Positions 1 through 6,395 of a stretch of 7,196 nucleotides of DNA are shown piece by piece. Under the pieces are notes generated by a model, which worked only from the letters and a program-made list of their open reading frames with translations, was not told where the DNA came from and did not search any database. A program made the position numbers and the translations under genes. Source of the DNA: Opitutaceae bacterium (GTDB lineage: Bacteria > Verrucomicrobiota > Verrucomicrobiae > Opitutales > Opitutaceae); NCBI GenBank assembly GCA_031266495.1, contig JAISAX010000512.1, forward strand, positions 1 to 7,196, in the 5' to 3' direction. Positions within the stretch are counted from its first letter, which is position 1, and the number at the start of each line of letters is the position of its first letter.

Positions 1-79
1 CCCGCGCCCGGCGGCCGCCCCGCGCCGCGGCGCCCCCGCCCGCCCCCCCCCCCCCCCCCCCCCCCCCCCGGCGCCCGGG
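1..79. repeat. 79-bp pure G/C low-complexity tract with a C27 homopolymer
   Basis: The first 79 bases contain no A or T at all. Positions 43-69 are 27 consecutive C, preceded by short C and CG blocks. No coding frame is supported here. The complementary strand is G-run-rich and could form G-quadruplexes. The tract ends one base before a candidate -35 hexamer, so it lies directly upstream of the promoter of the first gene. It may be real simple-sequence DNA or a sequencing or assembly artefact at a contig end; the sequence alone cannot separate these. Confidence 0.85.
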
Positions 80-109
80 TTGAAAAGGTGGATTTTAACG
101 GGTTAAAAT
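80..109 (+). promoter_or_regulatory. Candidate sigma70-type promoter of the PEP-CTERM gene
   Basis: TTGAAA at 80-85 (5 of 6 to the TTGACA consensus) and TAAAAT at 104-109 (5 of 6 to TATAAT) are separated by 18 bp. These are the first A/T-containing bases after a 79-bp G/C-only stretch, so the match stands out. Transcription would begin near 116, giving a leader of about 100 nt before the ATG at 218. The -10 element lies inside the right half of a perfect palindrome. This is a consensus match by eye, not a mapped start. Confidence 0.5.
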
Positions 110-111
110 CC
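90..111. promoter_or_regulatory. Perfect 10-bp palindrome overlapping the -10 element (possible operator)
   Basis: GGATTTTAAC at 90-99 and its exact reverse complement GTTAAAATCC at 102-111 are separated by two G. The dyad covers the -10 hexamer and most of the spacer of the candidate promoter. A dimeric repressor bound here would block RNA polymerase. It could also fold as a 9-bp stem with a CGGG tetraloop and act as a terminator for a gene further left, but no T-run follows it, so an operator is preferred. The binding protein is unknown. Confidence 0.5.
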
Positions 112-217
112 GTCTGCATTGTCGCAGGGGGGCGGGAAGAGGATTGATAGGAGAGAAAACGGCTCTCGTCCGTTGTTTCAGTCATCAAACACACACAATC
201 CTGATTTACCTGTCATC

Positions 218-1150
218 ATGAAACCCATGAAACCTGCCTCTGTCCGCTCTTCCGTATCCCGATTGGCATGCCTGTCTGCCTTTCTTTTTGCCGTGCTGTT
301 GTCCGTCCCTGCACAGGCCGCGCTGGTCTGGCAGGCGGATTTCGAATCGTACAACATATCGGAGGGCGCGGCGGCGCTCACCATCGCCAGTACGGGCGCA
401 AACGACACGTTCACCGGCGCGGCGCCCAATGCGCAGCTTGGCTCGGGAATCGGTGAGGTGCGCAAGATCGGCGTGCCATCATTCATGTCGGGCAACGCGC
501 TTTACATCGGCGGCACGAGCCCCGCAGCGGATGCTACGCCTCGCAACATCAGCTTTACCCTCCAGCAGAGCGCCATTGCGTCGGTCGGTTCTTCGGGCGT
601 GCTGGTGGCGAGCTTCGATGTATGGAATGTCAGTCCCAACGGGGTCAACACGACCGGTGAAGCCCGGGTGGGCGGCAGCGGTCGATCCGGCAGTACGCTT
701 ACCAGCTCCAGCACCACCGTGGAGACGGCATTCCGGTTCACCATCGTCATCAACAGAACCGGCTCGAGCATTGACTTGCCAGGCGGCCTTGCCCCGCTGG
801 CGACGAACTCCGCCGCGATTTACCGTTTTGACGGCTCGAGTTATGAGCGGCTGAACGTCTCCAGCGGAAATGTCTCCAGCACCGGGATCACCGGTTTCGC
901 CACCGGGTTCTCGCTCAGTTCCCCGTCAGCAGGCGTGACCTACGGGCTGTACTTCGACAACTTCGGCGCGTGGGATTCGCTGATGGATAGGGTCAACGGC
1001 ACGAGCATCCTTTCGCTCGCGCCGGGCACGGTGCTTTCGACGGTCCCGGAGCCGTCCGTGGCGGCCTTGCTGGCGGGTTTCGCGGCGCTCGCGCTCGCGC
1101 TCGCAGGCGCGGGCGCGGGCGTCGCAAGGCGTTTTGCGGGATGCCGGTGA
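218..1150 (+). CDS. PEP-CTERM sorting domain protein, secreted
   Basis: This is a 310-residue protein if translated from the ATG at 218. That start places a basic N-terminus and hydrophobic core (about residues 15-31) ahead of an AQA|A signal-peptidase site near residue 34. The open frame extends back to a TTG at 119, but that extension is polar and would bury the signal peptide; an ATG at 227 is the alternative start. No clear Shine-Dalgarno precedes either ATG. The mature part (about 35-275) is Ser/Thr/Gly-rich and beta-strand-like, ending in a segment containing YFDNFGAWDS, which suggests a jelly-roll or lectin-like fold. Residues 276-310 form a canonical PEP-CTERM tail: a VPEP motif, a hydrophobic alanine/leucine helix, then an arginine pair. 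In the known system an exosortase recognises this tail and processes the protein for the surface or extracellular matrix. The extra Cys in the last residues (AGCR) is slightly unusual. The ligand is not inferable. Confidence 0.9.
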   Translation: MKPMKPASVRSSVSRLACLSAFLFAVLLSVPAQAALVWQADFESYNISEGAAALTIASTGANDTFTGAAPNAQLGSGIGEVRKIGVPSFMSGNALYIGGTSPAADATPRNISFTLQQSAIASVGSSGVLVASFDVWNVSPNGVNTTGEARVGGSGRSGSTLTSSSTTVETAFRFTIVINRTGSSIDLPGGLAPLATNSAAIYRFDGSSYERLNVSSGNVSSTGITGFATGFSLSSPSAGVTYGLYFDNFGAWDSLMDRVNGTSILSLAPGTVLSTVPEPSVAALLAGFAALALALAGAGAGVARRFAGCR

Positions 1151-1172
1151 CCTGTTCGCGGGACGCGGGATC

Positions 1173-1247
1173 TTGTCCGTGGGGCGCATCTCAAAAACCG
1201 CCCCCCTCCCCCCCCCCTCCGGTTTTCGGGATGCGCCCTTGTCCGTG
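1173..1247. mobile_element. 57-bp inverted-repeat element with 9-bp flanking direct repeat (MITE-like)
   Basis: A 57-bp unit (1182-1238) begins with GGGCGCAT and ends with its exact complement ATGCGCCC. The pairing continues with mismatches through an A4/T4 block to CCG/CGG, about 16 of 19 positions in all. The loop is almost pure C (1200-1220). TTGTCCGTG occurs immediately outside each end (1173-1181 and 1239-1247), exactly abutting the inverted repeats, as a target-site duplication would. It lies between the convergent stops at 1150 and 1250, so its hairpin may also stop transcription from both sides, though no T-run follows the stem. It is too short to encode anything. Whether it is a non-autonomous transposon or simply a structured terminator cannot be decided from one copy. 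Confidence 0.55.
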
Positions 1248-1249
1248 TA

Positions 1250-2443
1250 TCAGCGAGTCAAATACTTGTGAATGAGGGCCTGCTGGCGTTCCATTTCCCG
1301 CTTGGTCTGGCTGAAGGAGAGTCCGATGCACCAGTAGTCGTTTTTGAGAAGCACCTTGCAGATGCGCCTCCAGGAGGGGATTTTTTTCCGGGATTCGTCC
1401 GCGGTGTTGGCGGCTTGCGGGATGGGGGAGACGCCGCGCTTGGCCCACCAGGCGGTGAAGATGGCGATTTTCCTGCGGTAGTGGGCGCCCAGATACGGCG
1501 GCATCGTGTCGAGCAGGAATTGCGCGTAGGTCTCGTAGGTGTAGCCGTGGGGGAGATTGACGCGGGTGCCTCCGAGGGCGGAGCGGTTGGCTTCCGTGTA
1601 GCGGTTGCCGAAGTTGGCGCCTTCGACGCGGCGCACGATCTTCGCCCAGGTCTCGGGTTCGAGGATTTTGAAGAGATACAGGCCCTTGCGCTGGTTGTCG
1701 CCGTAGGGCTGGCAGAGGCGTTGGCTGGACAGGGTCACGCCTGCCATGTGCATGAGGTCGTAAATGCGGTTGTAGTCGTAGTGTTGCCTGCCGTTGGCGA
1801 TCCAGATGTCGCGCACGCGCCAGTCGTAGAGCGGATAAAAATTGTAGAGGCGTTCGGTGACGGCGGTGCTCCAGCGTTTGCCGCGCCAGGTGGCCTTGGT
1901 GGTGTGCTTGACGGTGCGAAAGCGGTTGAGGCTTTCATCGGCCCGGATGCCGACCAGGCAGGCGGTGTTGGTGTCGCGGCCGAGCCATTCGCCAAAGGAA
2001 GAGACAAATTCCTCGAACTCCATGCCTTTGCGAAAAAACGGGAAATAGGCCGGGTCGGAGACGACGCCGGGGTGGTCGGGGTAATCGCGCACCCATTCGC
2101 CGCGCCGGTCGGGGTCCCAGCAAAACCAGTGGGACTGGAACTGGCTGACGGCGTTGCGCAGGTGAATGGGCAGGCACACCCACCAGACTTTTACTTCCGG
2201 GCGGCTCACCATGCGCATGATGAAATCGATGGTATGCTGGTACTGGGCTTCCAGGTCGATAATGAGCGCCTGCACGGGCAGCCGGCCTCGTTCGCGCGCG
2301 ATGTCGATCGCCAGGCTCAGGAGCACGCCGCTGTCTTTCCCTCCGCTGAACGATACATAAACGTTCTCGAAGTGGTCGTAAATGTAACGCAGGCGTTCGC
2401 GCGTGGCCTCGAAGACGTTTTGCTTCAGATAAACTTTGGACAT
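1250..2443 (-). CDS. IbrA/YbdN-like PAPS reductase family protein with DUF3440 region
   Basis: This is a 397-residue cytoplasmic protein without a signal peptide. Residues 28-38 (VYVSFSGGKDS) are the PP-loop that binds ATP or PAPS in the adenine-nucleotide alpha-hydrolase/PAPS reductase fold. The strand IIDLEAQY at 61-68 and the GIRADES motif at 165-171 match the second and later blocks of that family. The C-terminal half, including LCQPYGDNQRKGLYL (243-257) and the following ETWAKIVRRVEGAN, resembles the DUF3440 region of E. coli YbdN and of IbrA. IbrA was described as acting with the ParB-like IbrB to activate prophage-borne immunoglobulin-binding genes; its enzymatic reaction is not established. 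No ParB-like partner is visible here. Related PP-loop proteins (DndC, BREX BrxP) act in DNA modification and phage defence, but nothing else of those systems is present. The start at 2443 is the first in-frame ATG before the conserved region; no strong Shine-Dalgarno is seen. The family call is firm and the function is not. Confidence 0.88.
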   Translation of the reverse strand: MSKVYLKQNVFEATRERLRYIYDHFENVYVSFSGGKDSGVLLSLAIDIARERGRLPVQALIIDLEAQYQHTIDFIMRMVSRPEVKVWWVCLPIHLRNAVSQFQSHWFCWDPDRRGEWVRDYPDHPGVVSDPAYFPFFRKGMEFEEFVSSFGEWLGRDTNTACLVGIRADESLNRFRTVKHTTKATWRGKRWSTAVTERLYNFYPLYDWRVRDIWIANGRQHYDYNRIYDLMHMAGVTLSSQRLCQPYGDNQRKGLYLFKILEPETWAKIVRRVEGANFGNRYTEANRSALGGTRVNLPHGYTYETYAQFLLDTMPPYLGAHYRRKIAIFTAWWAKRGVSPIPQAANTADESRKKIPSWRRICKVLLKNDYWCIGLSFSQTKREMERQQALIHKYLTR

Positions 2444-2458
2444 GGCATGGATTTCATT

Positions 2459-2484
2459 CCGGAATTTTTTGCGGAACCTTCCGG
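2459..2484. promoter_or_regulatory. Small inverted repeat upstream of the IbrA-like start
   Basis: CCGGAA at 2459-2464 and TTCCGG at 2479-2484 form a 6-bp dyad with a 14-bp spacer, starting 16 bp upstream of the ATG of the gene ending at 1250. The position suits an operator or a leader hairpin, but a 6-bp dyad in GC-rich DNA can occur by chance. The remaining bases between 2485 and 2590 show no gene; a TTGACA on the minus strand (2568-2563) lacks a convincing -10 partner. Confidence 0.2.
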
Positions 2485-2590
2485 CAAAGGGTGCGGGTAA
2501 ACGAAAAAAAGGAGAGGCAGGGCATGTGAACGTTCAAGGCAGAGATTGGAATGCACGCTGTTTGTCAATTGGAAGAGGGGATGCCCCTCT

Positions 2591-2741
2591 TGATCAGTCA
2601 AAGGTCAAAGGTCAAAGGTCGAAGGTCGGAAGGTCGAAGGTCGCCAGCGGCCCCGCTACGCGGAGCATTTTGCAGGGATGGCCCGCTCCGGCGGGCCGCT
2701 GACGACTTTCGACCTTCGACCTTTCGACCTTCGACTGATCA
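2591..2741. repeat. 151-bp structured inverted-repeat element with heptamer arrays (REP/MITE-like)
   Basis: The element starts with TGATCAGTC (2591-2599) and ends with its exact complement GACTGATCA (2733-2741). The left arm holds six tandem units of AAAGGTC or GAAGGTC, one lengthened by a base (2600-2642). The right arm holds the complementary units GACTTTC, GACCTTC, GACCTTTC and GACCTTC (2704-2732). Inside these arms, CAGCGGCCC (2645-2653) pairs with GGGCCGCTG (2693-2701). The core has two small hairpins: one around GCTACGC (2651-2666, better on the minus strand through a wobble pair) and a perfect 6-bp stem GCCCGC/GCGGGC with a TCCG loop (2681-2696). The whole can fold as a long stem ending in two stem-loops, like composite REP sequences moved by RAYT transposases or a MITE. 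No transposase is present here. It also lies just after the hydrolase gene and may stabilise or end its transcript. Confidence 0.75.
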
Positions 2742-5700
2742 CCAGGCGTCCCGGTCTCCGGCCCGGGGGGCGATTTCCCAGGCCAGTTGCGTGCCGGCCT
2801 CCGTCACGGTTTCCACGCGCAAATGCCAGGCGCCCCCCTCGCCCCGGCTCAGCGGGACTTCGCGCAGGCGCGCTCCGGTTGCCGAAACCGCCCACGCCTG
2901 CCACGGCACGCCGGGCGCGAGGCGCAGCGTCAGCTCGGCCGCGCCGCGCCGGACCAGATGGGGGAGTTTTCCCCGCTGTTCGAGAATCTGCCGGTCGGCC
3001 GAGGAAAAGCGCGTGCCGGCCGGGAGCGAATCGGTGAGGTGTGCGACCAGCACCCGCCGGCTGTCGGCCAGGTCGCGCCCGTCGGCGGAGATCACGCCCA
3101 GCGTGGCAAAGTCGCCCCGGTTCCGGACCGCCGCAAAATGGCCTTCGAGCCGCGCATCCCGCGGAAGGACAAACAGCTCGCTGCGCGGGGCGGCCACCCG
3201 GAGCGTGCCTGCGGCGGTATCCAGGGTGATCTGGCCGGTGTCGCTCCGGTAACGCGTGTTGTCGGGGCTGACCGACCCGGGCGGGAGAATGCCTTCGGAT
3301 TGCAGCCGGGCGGCGAGGTTTTCGTCGGCCGGAAAAACGCGGCCGGCGAGAGCGCCGTCGTCCGTGCGCGGGGTGGCGGGTTCCTGGACGACAATGGCGG
3401 CCGGCGCGCGCTCGCGCAGGATGTCCGCGGGGCTTCCGGTGAGGGAACCGATGCGGGCGACGAGCCCGATGCGGGAAAAGGCGTCGGGGAAGGGTTGGTT
3501 GATCCGGCCGGACGCCGTGGAATCCCGCACCGAAAAGACGACGCGCGTGGCGGCCGGCGCGATGTCGCCGCGGCGAAAGAGCACGGCGGCGAGCCGGTCG
3601 CCCAACTGGCCGATCGGGTCGTCGGCGATGGAGAAGGTGCCGCCGCGGCCGGGCGCGGCAAGGGCGGCCCGGCTGGAAGCGTAGTCGAAATTGTAGATGG
3701 CATCCCAGTCCTGCAGGCCGGCGTAGGCGGGCATGAGGGCGAGCGCCTCCGGGCGGTGGCGGTTGGGGCGCACGTAGTTGAACTCCGTCACGGCATACGG
3801 TTTCCCGAAAATGCGGGATGGCATCAGCTCCCGGGGAAGCGCGGCGGCGGCCTCCGTCGCGCTTGCCTGGCTGAAGCGGAAGGGGAGCCTGAAGCGCTCC
3901 TGCGGGAAGCGCGGGTGATCCCAGTAACGGTGGTTGTCCACATAGTCGTAGTTTTCCCTCAAGTACGCGAGTTCCTGGCCCTGGCGATGGTTCACGCCGG
4001 TCAGCGGAGCGCGCACGCCGAGGGAGCGGAGAAGGCCGGCCATGCGCCGGTCGAGCCGGCGGTGCGCCTCGATGACGAAGCGGTTGAAGGCGGCGTCGCG
4101 GCGTCCGGCAATGTCGTCGGTCGCGGCGCCCGGCGGCGGCGGTAGGCCGCGGTTGGCGGGCTCGGCGAGCCAGGCGTCGAAGGCCGCCCGGTAGTGGCGG
4201 TTGATGACCGGATCGCTGTGGATGCGGTGGTCGGGCGAGTTTTCGTTGACGGGACAGATCCCGGCGATGGCGGGGTCGTCTTTCCAGGCGATTCCGGTGT
4301 GGGGGTTGGTGTGCGTGAGGAGATTCCGGGCGAATCGCGCCCATGTGTCGAAGGCCGCGTCGGAGACCGGCAGGAGAGACTTGAAACGCCAGTGCATGTC
4401 GCCGCTCGCCGTCGCCGAACCCTTGCCGGGGGCGTCGAACCCGAGGGCCGCGAACTCTTCCGGCGAAAAGGTCCGGCTGGTGTAGAGGTCGAGGTTGATG
4501 TAAAGCCCGCGCCGTTTGCACGCGGCAAACAGGTAGTCGAGAGCGTCGAGTTTTTCCGGATCGGGTTCGTGCGAGGCGCCGCCCTTGCGCTGGAGATGGC
4601 GGTCGTAGTGATGGATGCGGATGCTGTTGTAACCGGACCGGGCCAGGCGCTCCGCCAGGAGATCCGCCTCGTCGCGCCGGGGATAGTTGGCCGAGAAGCA
4701 GAGATTCACCCCCCAAAACCGGACGCGCTCTGCGGGGCGGTCGCGAAAGGCGAAATGTCCCCCCGGGGTCACGATCACCGGGCCGTGTTTCCCGGCCGGC
4801 GCGTCGAGTTGTGTCGAAAAATCGAATACGCTGCCGGCCTCAATGTCCATGCCGTGGACCCAGGCGGCCCAGTCGCGCCCGGCCGCGGCCGTCCAGGCGC
4901 GTTCGGGCGTCGCGGGGGTGAGGCGGACGCCGGAGCCGCTGACGGCGGCGATCATCCACATCGAGGGGCCGCCGGTCTCGAAGTCGAGCGAGGCGACGGG
5001 CTTCCGGAGGAGGTCGAAACGGGAGAGGTAGAGGCCGACTTCACTCTCCGCATTCCGGCCGGTCCAGGCCACGGCCGCATTGGAAAGCGGATACGGGTTC
5101 CACCAGTTGCCGATGTCGCGTCCGTTGCGGATTTCGTGCGTCGTCCCGGTCGCGTCGGCATAACGCACCGTGAGGCGCCCGACCGGGGGGCCTTTGGCGA
5201 CTTTTCCGGCGAGCCAGGCGCCGGCGTGGAGGAGGTAGAGGCTGTTCCAGGAGGCCGATTGCGCGGCCGTTTCAGGCGGCAGCGCGAGCGTGCGTTTCCG
5301 GGGGAGAAAATCCTTCCGGTCGTCCTTGCCGAGGATGATGGCGGCGCGGCCGTCGTTTCGGATTTCGTCGAGGATTTCGAACCGGATGCCGGAGGCGGTC
5401 AGCGGGCCGGGCGCGAGGTTGCGCAGGTCGTTCTGCGCGCCCTGGTCGGTCCAGCCGCCGCGCCTGTCGCCGGCGATTTCGTCACGGAAACCGGAATTGG
5501 CCGCTTCGTGAAGGGAGAGGGGCGTGGATTCCGGGGGTTCGTGACGGAAGGCGAGCGAGAGGGAGGTTCGCGTGAGCGGCACGCCGCGCCGGAGCGGGAA
5601 GCGGAGGCGGACGGAAAAGACGTCCCTTTTCCACTGGCGGGCGTCCTGGATGATGAGGGCAAATTCGCCGCGGAGGGTGAGCGTGCCGGTGGCGGAGGGC

Positions 5701-6302
5701 AGGGTCAGGACGCGGGGGCGGATTTCGCCGGCCAGGGCGATCCGCGGGTTGGCGAGCGTGCCGGGGAGCGGATGGGCCGTGCCGTCGAGAATGATGGCCC
5801 TGCCGATGCCGGTCGCGGCGGGGATGTTGCACTCGATGAACACTTCGCTCACGGAAATCCCGGAGGGATGCGTGACCGTGCTGTCGAGTTGCAGGGCGCG
5901 GGGGCCGGTGCGGCGGAGGCGTTGGTCGAGCACGAGCGGTTCGGACGAGCCGGCCGGCGCAGATGGGCCGGGCGCAAGGCGAAAGGCGACCCGGTTTTCA
6001 TGATCGTCCTCGCCGTCGATGCCCGGGGTGCGCGGGTAGCCGGGCGCAGTCCGTGCGCGCGCCTGGTCCGAGCGTTTCCAGTCGGGCGAAAAGTAACCGG
6101 CGACAACCTGGATGCCGTCGAACGTGAACTCTCCGTTTTTCCGGTAGGCGAGTTCCGCCGCAGGGATGTTTGCGGAGGCCCCGGAAGCGGCACCGGCAAG
6201 GCGGAGCGGAAGGACGGGGAGCGCCGCCACGATGCAAAACAGGACGCCGGCAAGGAGCGCCGCACGGACGGAGGAAGGGATGGACGGGTGTTGTCTGGGC
6301 AT
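2739..6302 (-). CDS. Large exported glycoside hydrolase, clan GH-A-like TIM barrel with accessory domains
   Basis: This 1187-residue protein has an N-terminal hydrophobic export segment (about 13-40, probable cleavage after an Ala-rich stretch). Residues about 48-345 are beta-rich with no recognised family. Residues about 350-445 resemble a galactose-binding-like module, including GRDIGNWWNP (394-403). A (beta/alpha)8 barrel spans about 505-915: RFWGVNLCFS at its start, NSIRIHHYD on strand 2, CPVNEN with Glu687 as likely acid/base at strand 4, and AVTEFNY with Glu840 as likely nucleophile at strand 7. Both glutamate codons were confirmed in the DNA. An Asn precedes the acid/base as in clan GH-A (GH5, GH39, GH42 and relatives), but NEN replaces the usual NEP and no specific family is claimed. 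Residues about 1015-1187 form a further beta-sandwich-like region. It probably acts on plant or algal polysaccharide outside the cytoplasm. The start is the only ATG before the signal segment and no strong Shine-Dalgarno is seen. The TGA stop lies inside the flanking repeat element. The 93-bp gap to the upstream co-oriented gene shows no convincing promoter or terminator. Confidence 0.87.
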   Translation of the reverse strand: MPRQHPSIPSSVRAALLAGVLFCIVAALPVLPLRLAGAASGASANIPAAELAYRKNGEFTFDGIQVVAGYFSPDWKRSDQARARTAPGYPRTPGIDGEDDHENRVAFRLAPGPSAPAGSSEPLVLDQRLRRTGPRALQLDSTVTHPSGISVSEVFIECNIPAATGIGRAIILDGTAHPLPGTLANPRIALAGEIRPRVLTLPSATGTLTLRGEFALIIQDARQWKRDVFSVRLRFPLRRGVPLTRTSLSLAFRHEPPESTPLSLHEAANSGFRDEIAGDRRGGWTDQGAQNDLRNLAPGPLTASGIRFEILDEIRNDGRAAIILGKDDRKDFLPRKRTLALPPETAAQSASWNSLYLLHAGAWLAGKVAKGPPVGRLTVRYADATGTTHEIRNGRDIGNWWNPYPLSNAAVAWTGRNAESEVGLYLSRFDLLRKPVASLDFETGGPSMWMIAAVSGSGVRLTPATPERAWTAAAGRDWAAWVHGMDIEAGSVFDFSTQLDAPAGKHGPVIVTPGGHFAFRDRPAERVRFWGVNLCFSANYPRRDEADLLAERLARSGYNSIRIHHYDRHLQRKGGASHEPDPEKLDALDYLFAACKRRGLYINLDLYTSRTFSPEEFAALGFDAPGKGSATASGDMHWRFKSLLPVSDAAFDTWARFARNLLTHTNPHTGIAWKDDPAIAGICPVNENSPDHRIHSDPVINRHYRAAFDAWLAEPANRGLPPPPGAATDDIAGRRDAAFNRFVIEAHRRLDRRMAGLLRSLGVRAPLTGVNHRQGQELAYLRENYDYVDNHRYWDHPRFPQERFRLPFRFSQASATEAAAALPRELMPSRIFGKPYAVTEFNYVRPNRHRPEALALMPAYAGLQDWDAIYNFDYASSRAALAAPGRGGTFSIADDPIGQLGDRLAAVLFRRGDIAPAATRVVFSVRDSTASGRINQPFPDAFSRIGLVARIGSLTGSPADILRERAPAAIVVQEPATPRTDDGALAGRVFPADENLAARLQSEGILPPGSVSPDNTRYRSDTGQITLDTAAGTLRVAAPRSELFVLPRDARLEGHFAAVRNRGDFATLGVISADGRDLADSRRVLVAHLTDSLPAGTRFSSADRQILEQRGKLPHLVRRGAAELTLRLAPGVPWQAWAVSATGARLREVPLSRGEGGAWHLRVETVTEAGTQLAWEIAPRAGDRDAW

Positions 6303-6395
6303 TGGGAAAATGCTTGGGCAGCCCTGAACAGAGGGGCCACCGAGGCGTGAGGTGAGAGGAGGAAACTGCGCCGGGACGCCGGGACCGGTGCGCCG

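Noticed and set aside
119..217. N-terminal extension of the PEP-CTERM protein from a TTG at 119
   Set aside because: The extension is polar and would place the signal peptide internally. It would also begin only a few bases after the predicted transcription start.
1182..1238. Classical rho-independent terminator between the convergent genes
   Set aside because: The stem is strong, but neither strand has a T-run after it and the loop is about 20 nt of C. A terminator function remains possible but the classical form is absent.
1268..2500. 410-codon plus-strand frame opposite the IbrA-like gene
   Set aside because: It is antisense to a gene with a clear PP-loop and family-wide conserved blocks, and its own product is Gly/Ala/Val-rich without motifs.
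2540..2568. Minus-strand TTGACA as a promoter for the IbrA-like gene
   Set aside because: The -35 match is perfect, but no reasonable -10 hexamer lies 16-18 bp downstream.
2600..2732. Tandem heptamers read as a CRISPR array
   Set aside because: The units are 7-8 bp and contiguous with no spacers, and the second set is inverted. No cas genes are present.
2787..4145. 452-codon plus-strand frame antisense to the C-terminal half of the hydrolase
   Set aside because: Composition-driven shadow with no domain and no plausible start context.
2656..4716. 686-codon minus-strand frame overlapping the hydrolase
   Set aside because: It is an Arg/Pro-rich frameshifted shadow that reads through the inverted-repeat element at its end. 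No family motif was seen.
4194..6350. 718-codon open frame on the plus strand antisense to the hydrolase
   Set aside because: Its product is a low-complexity Gly/Arg/Ala/Val mix with no recognisable domain, and it overlaps a frame with a signal peptide and catalytic motifs. High GC at third positions explains the lack of stops.
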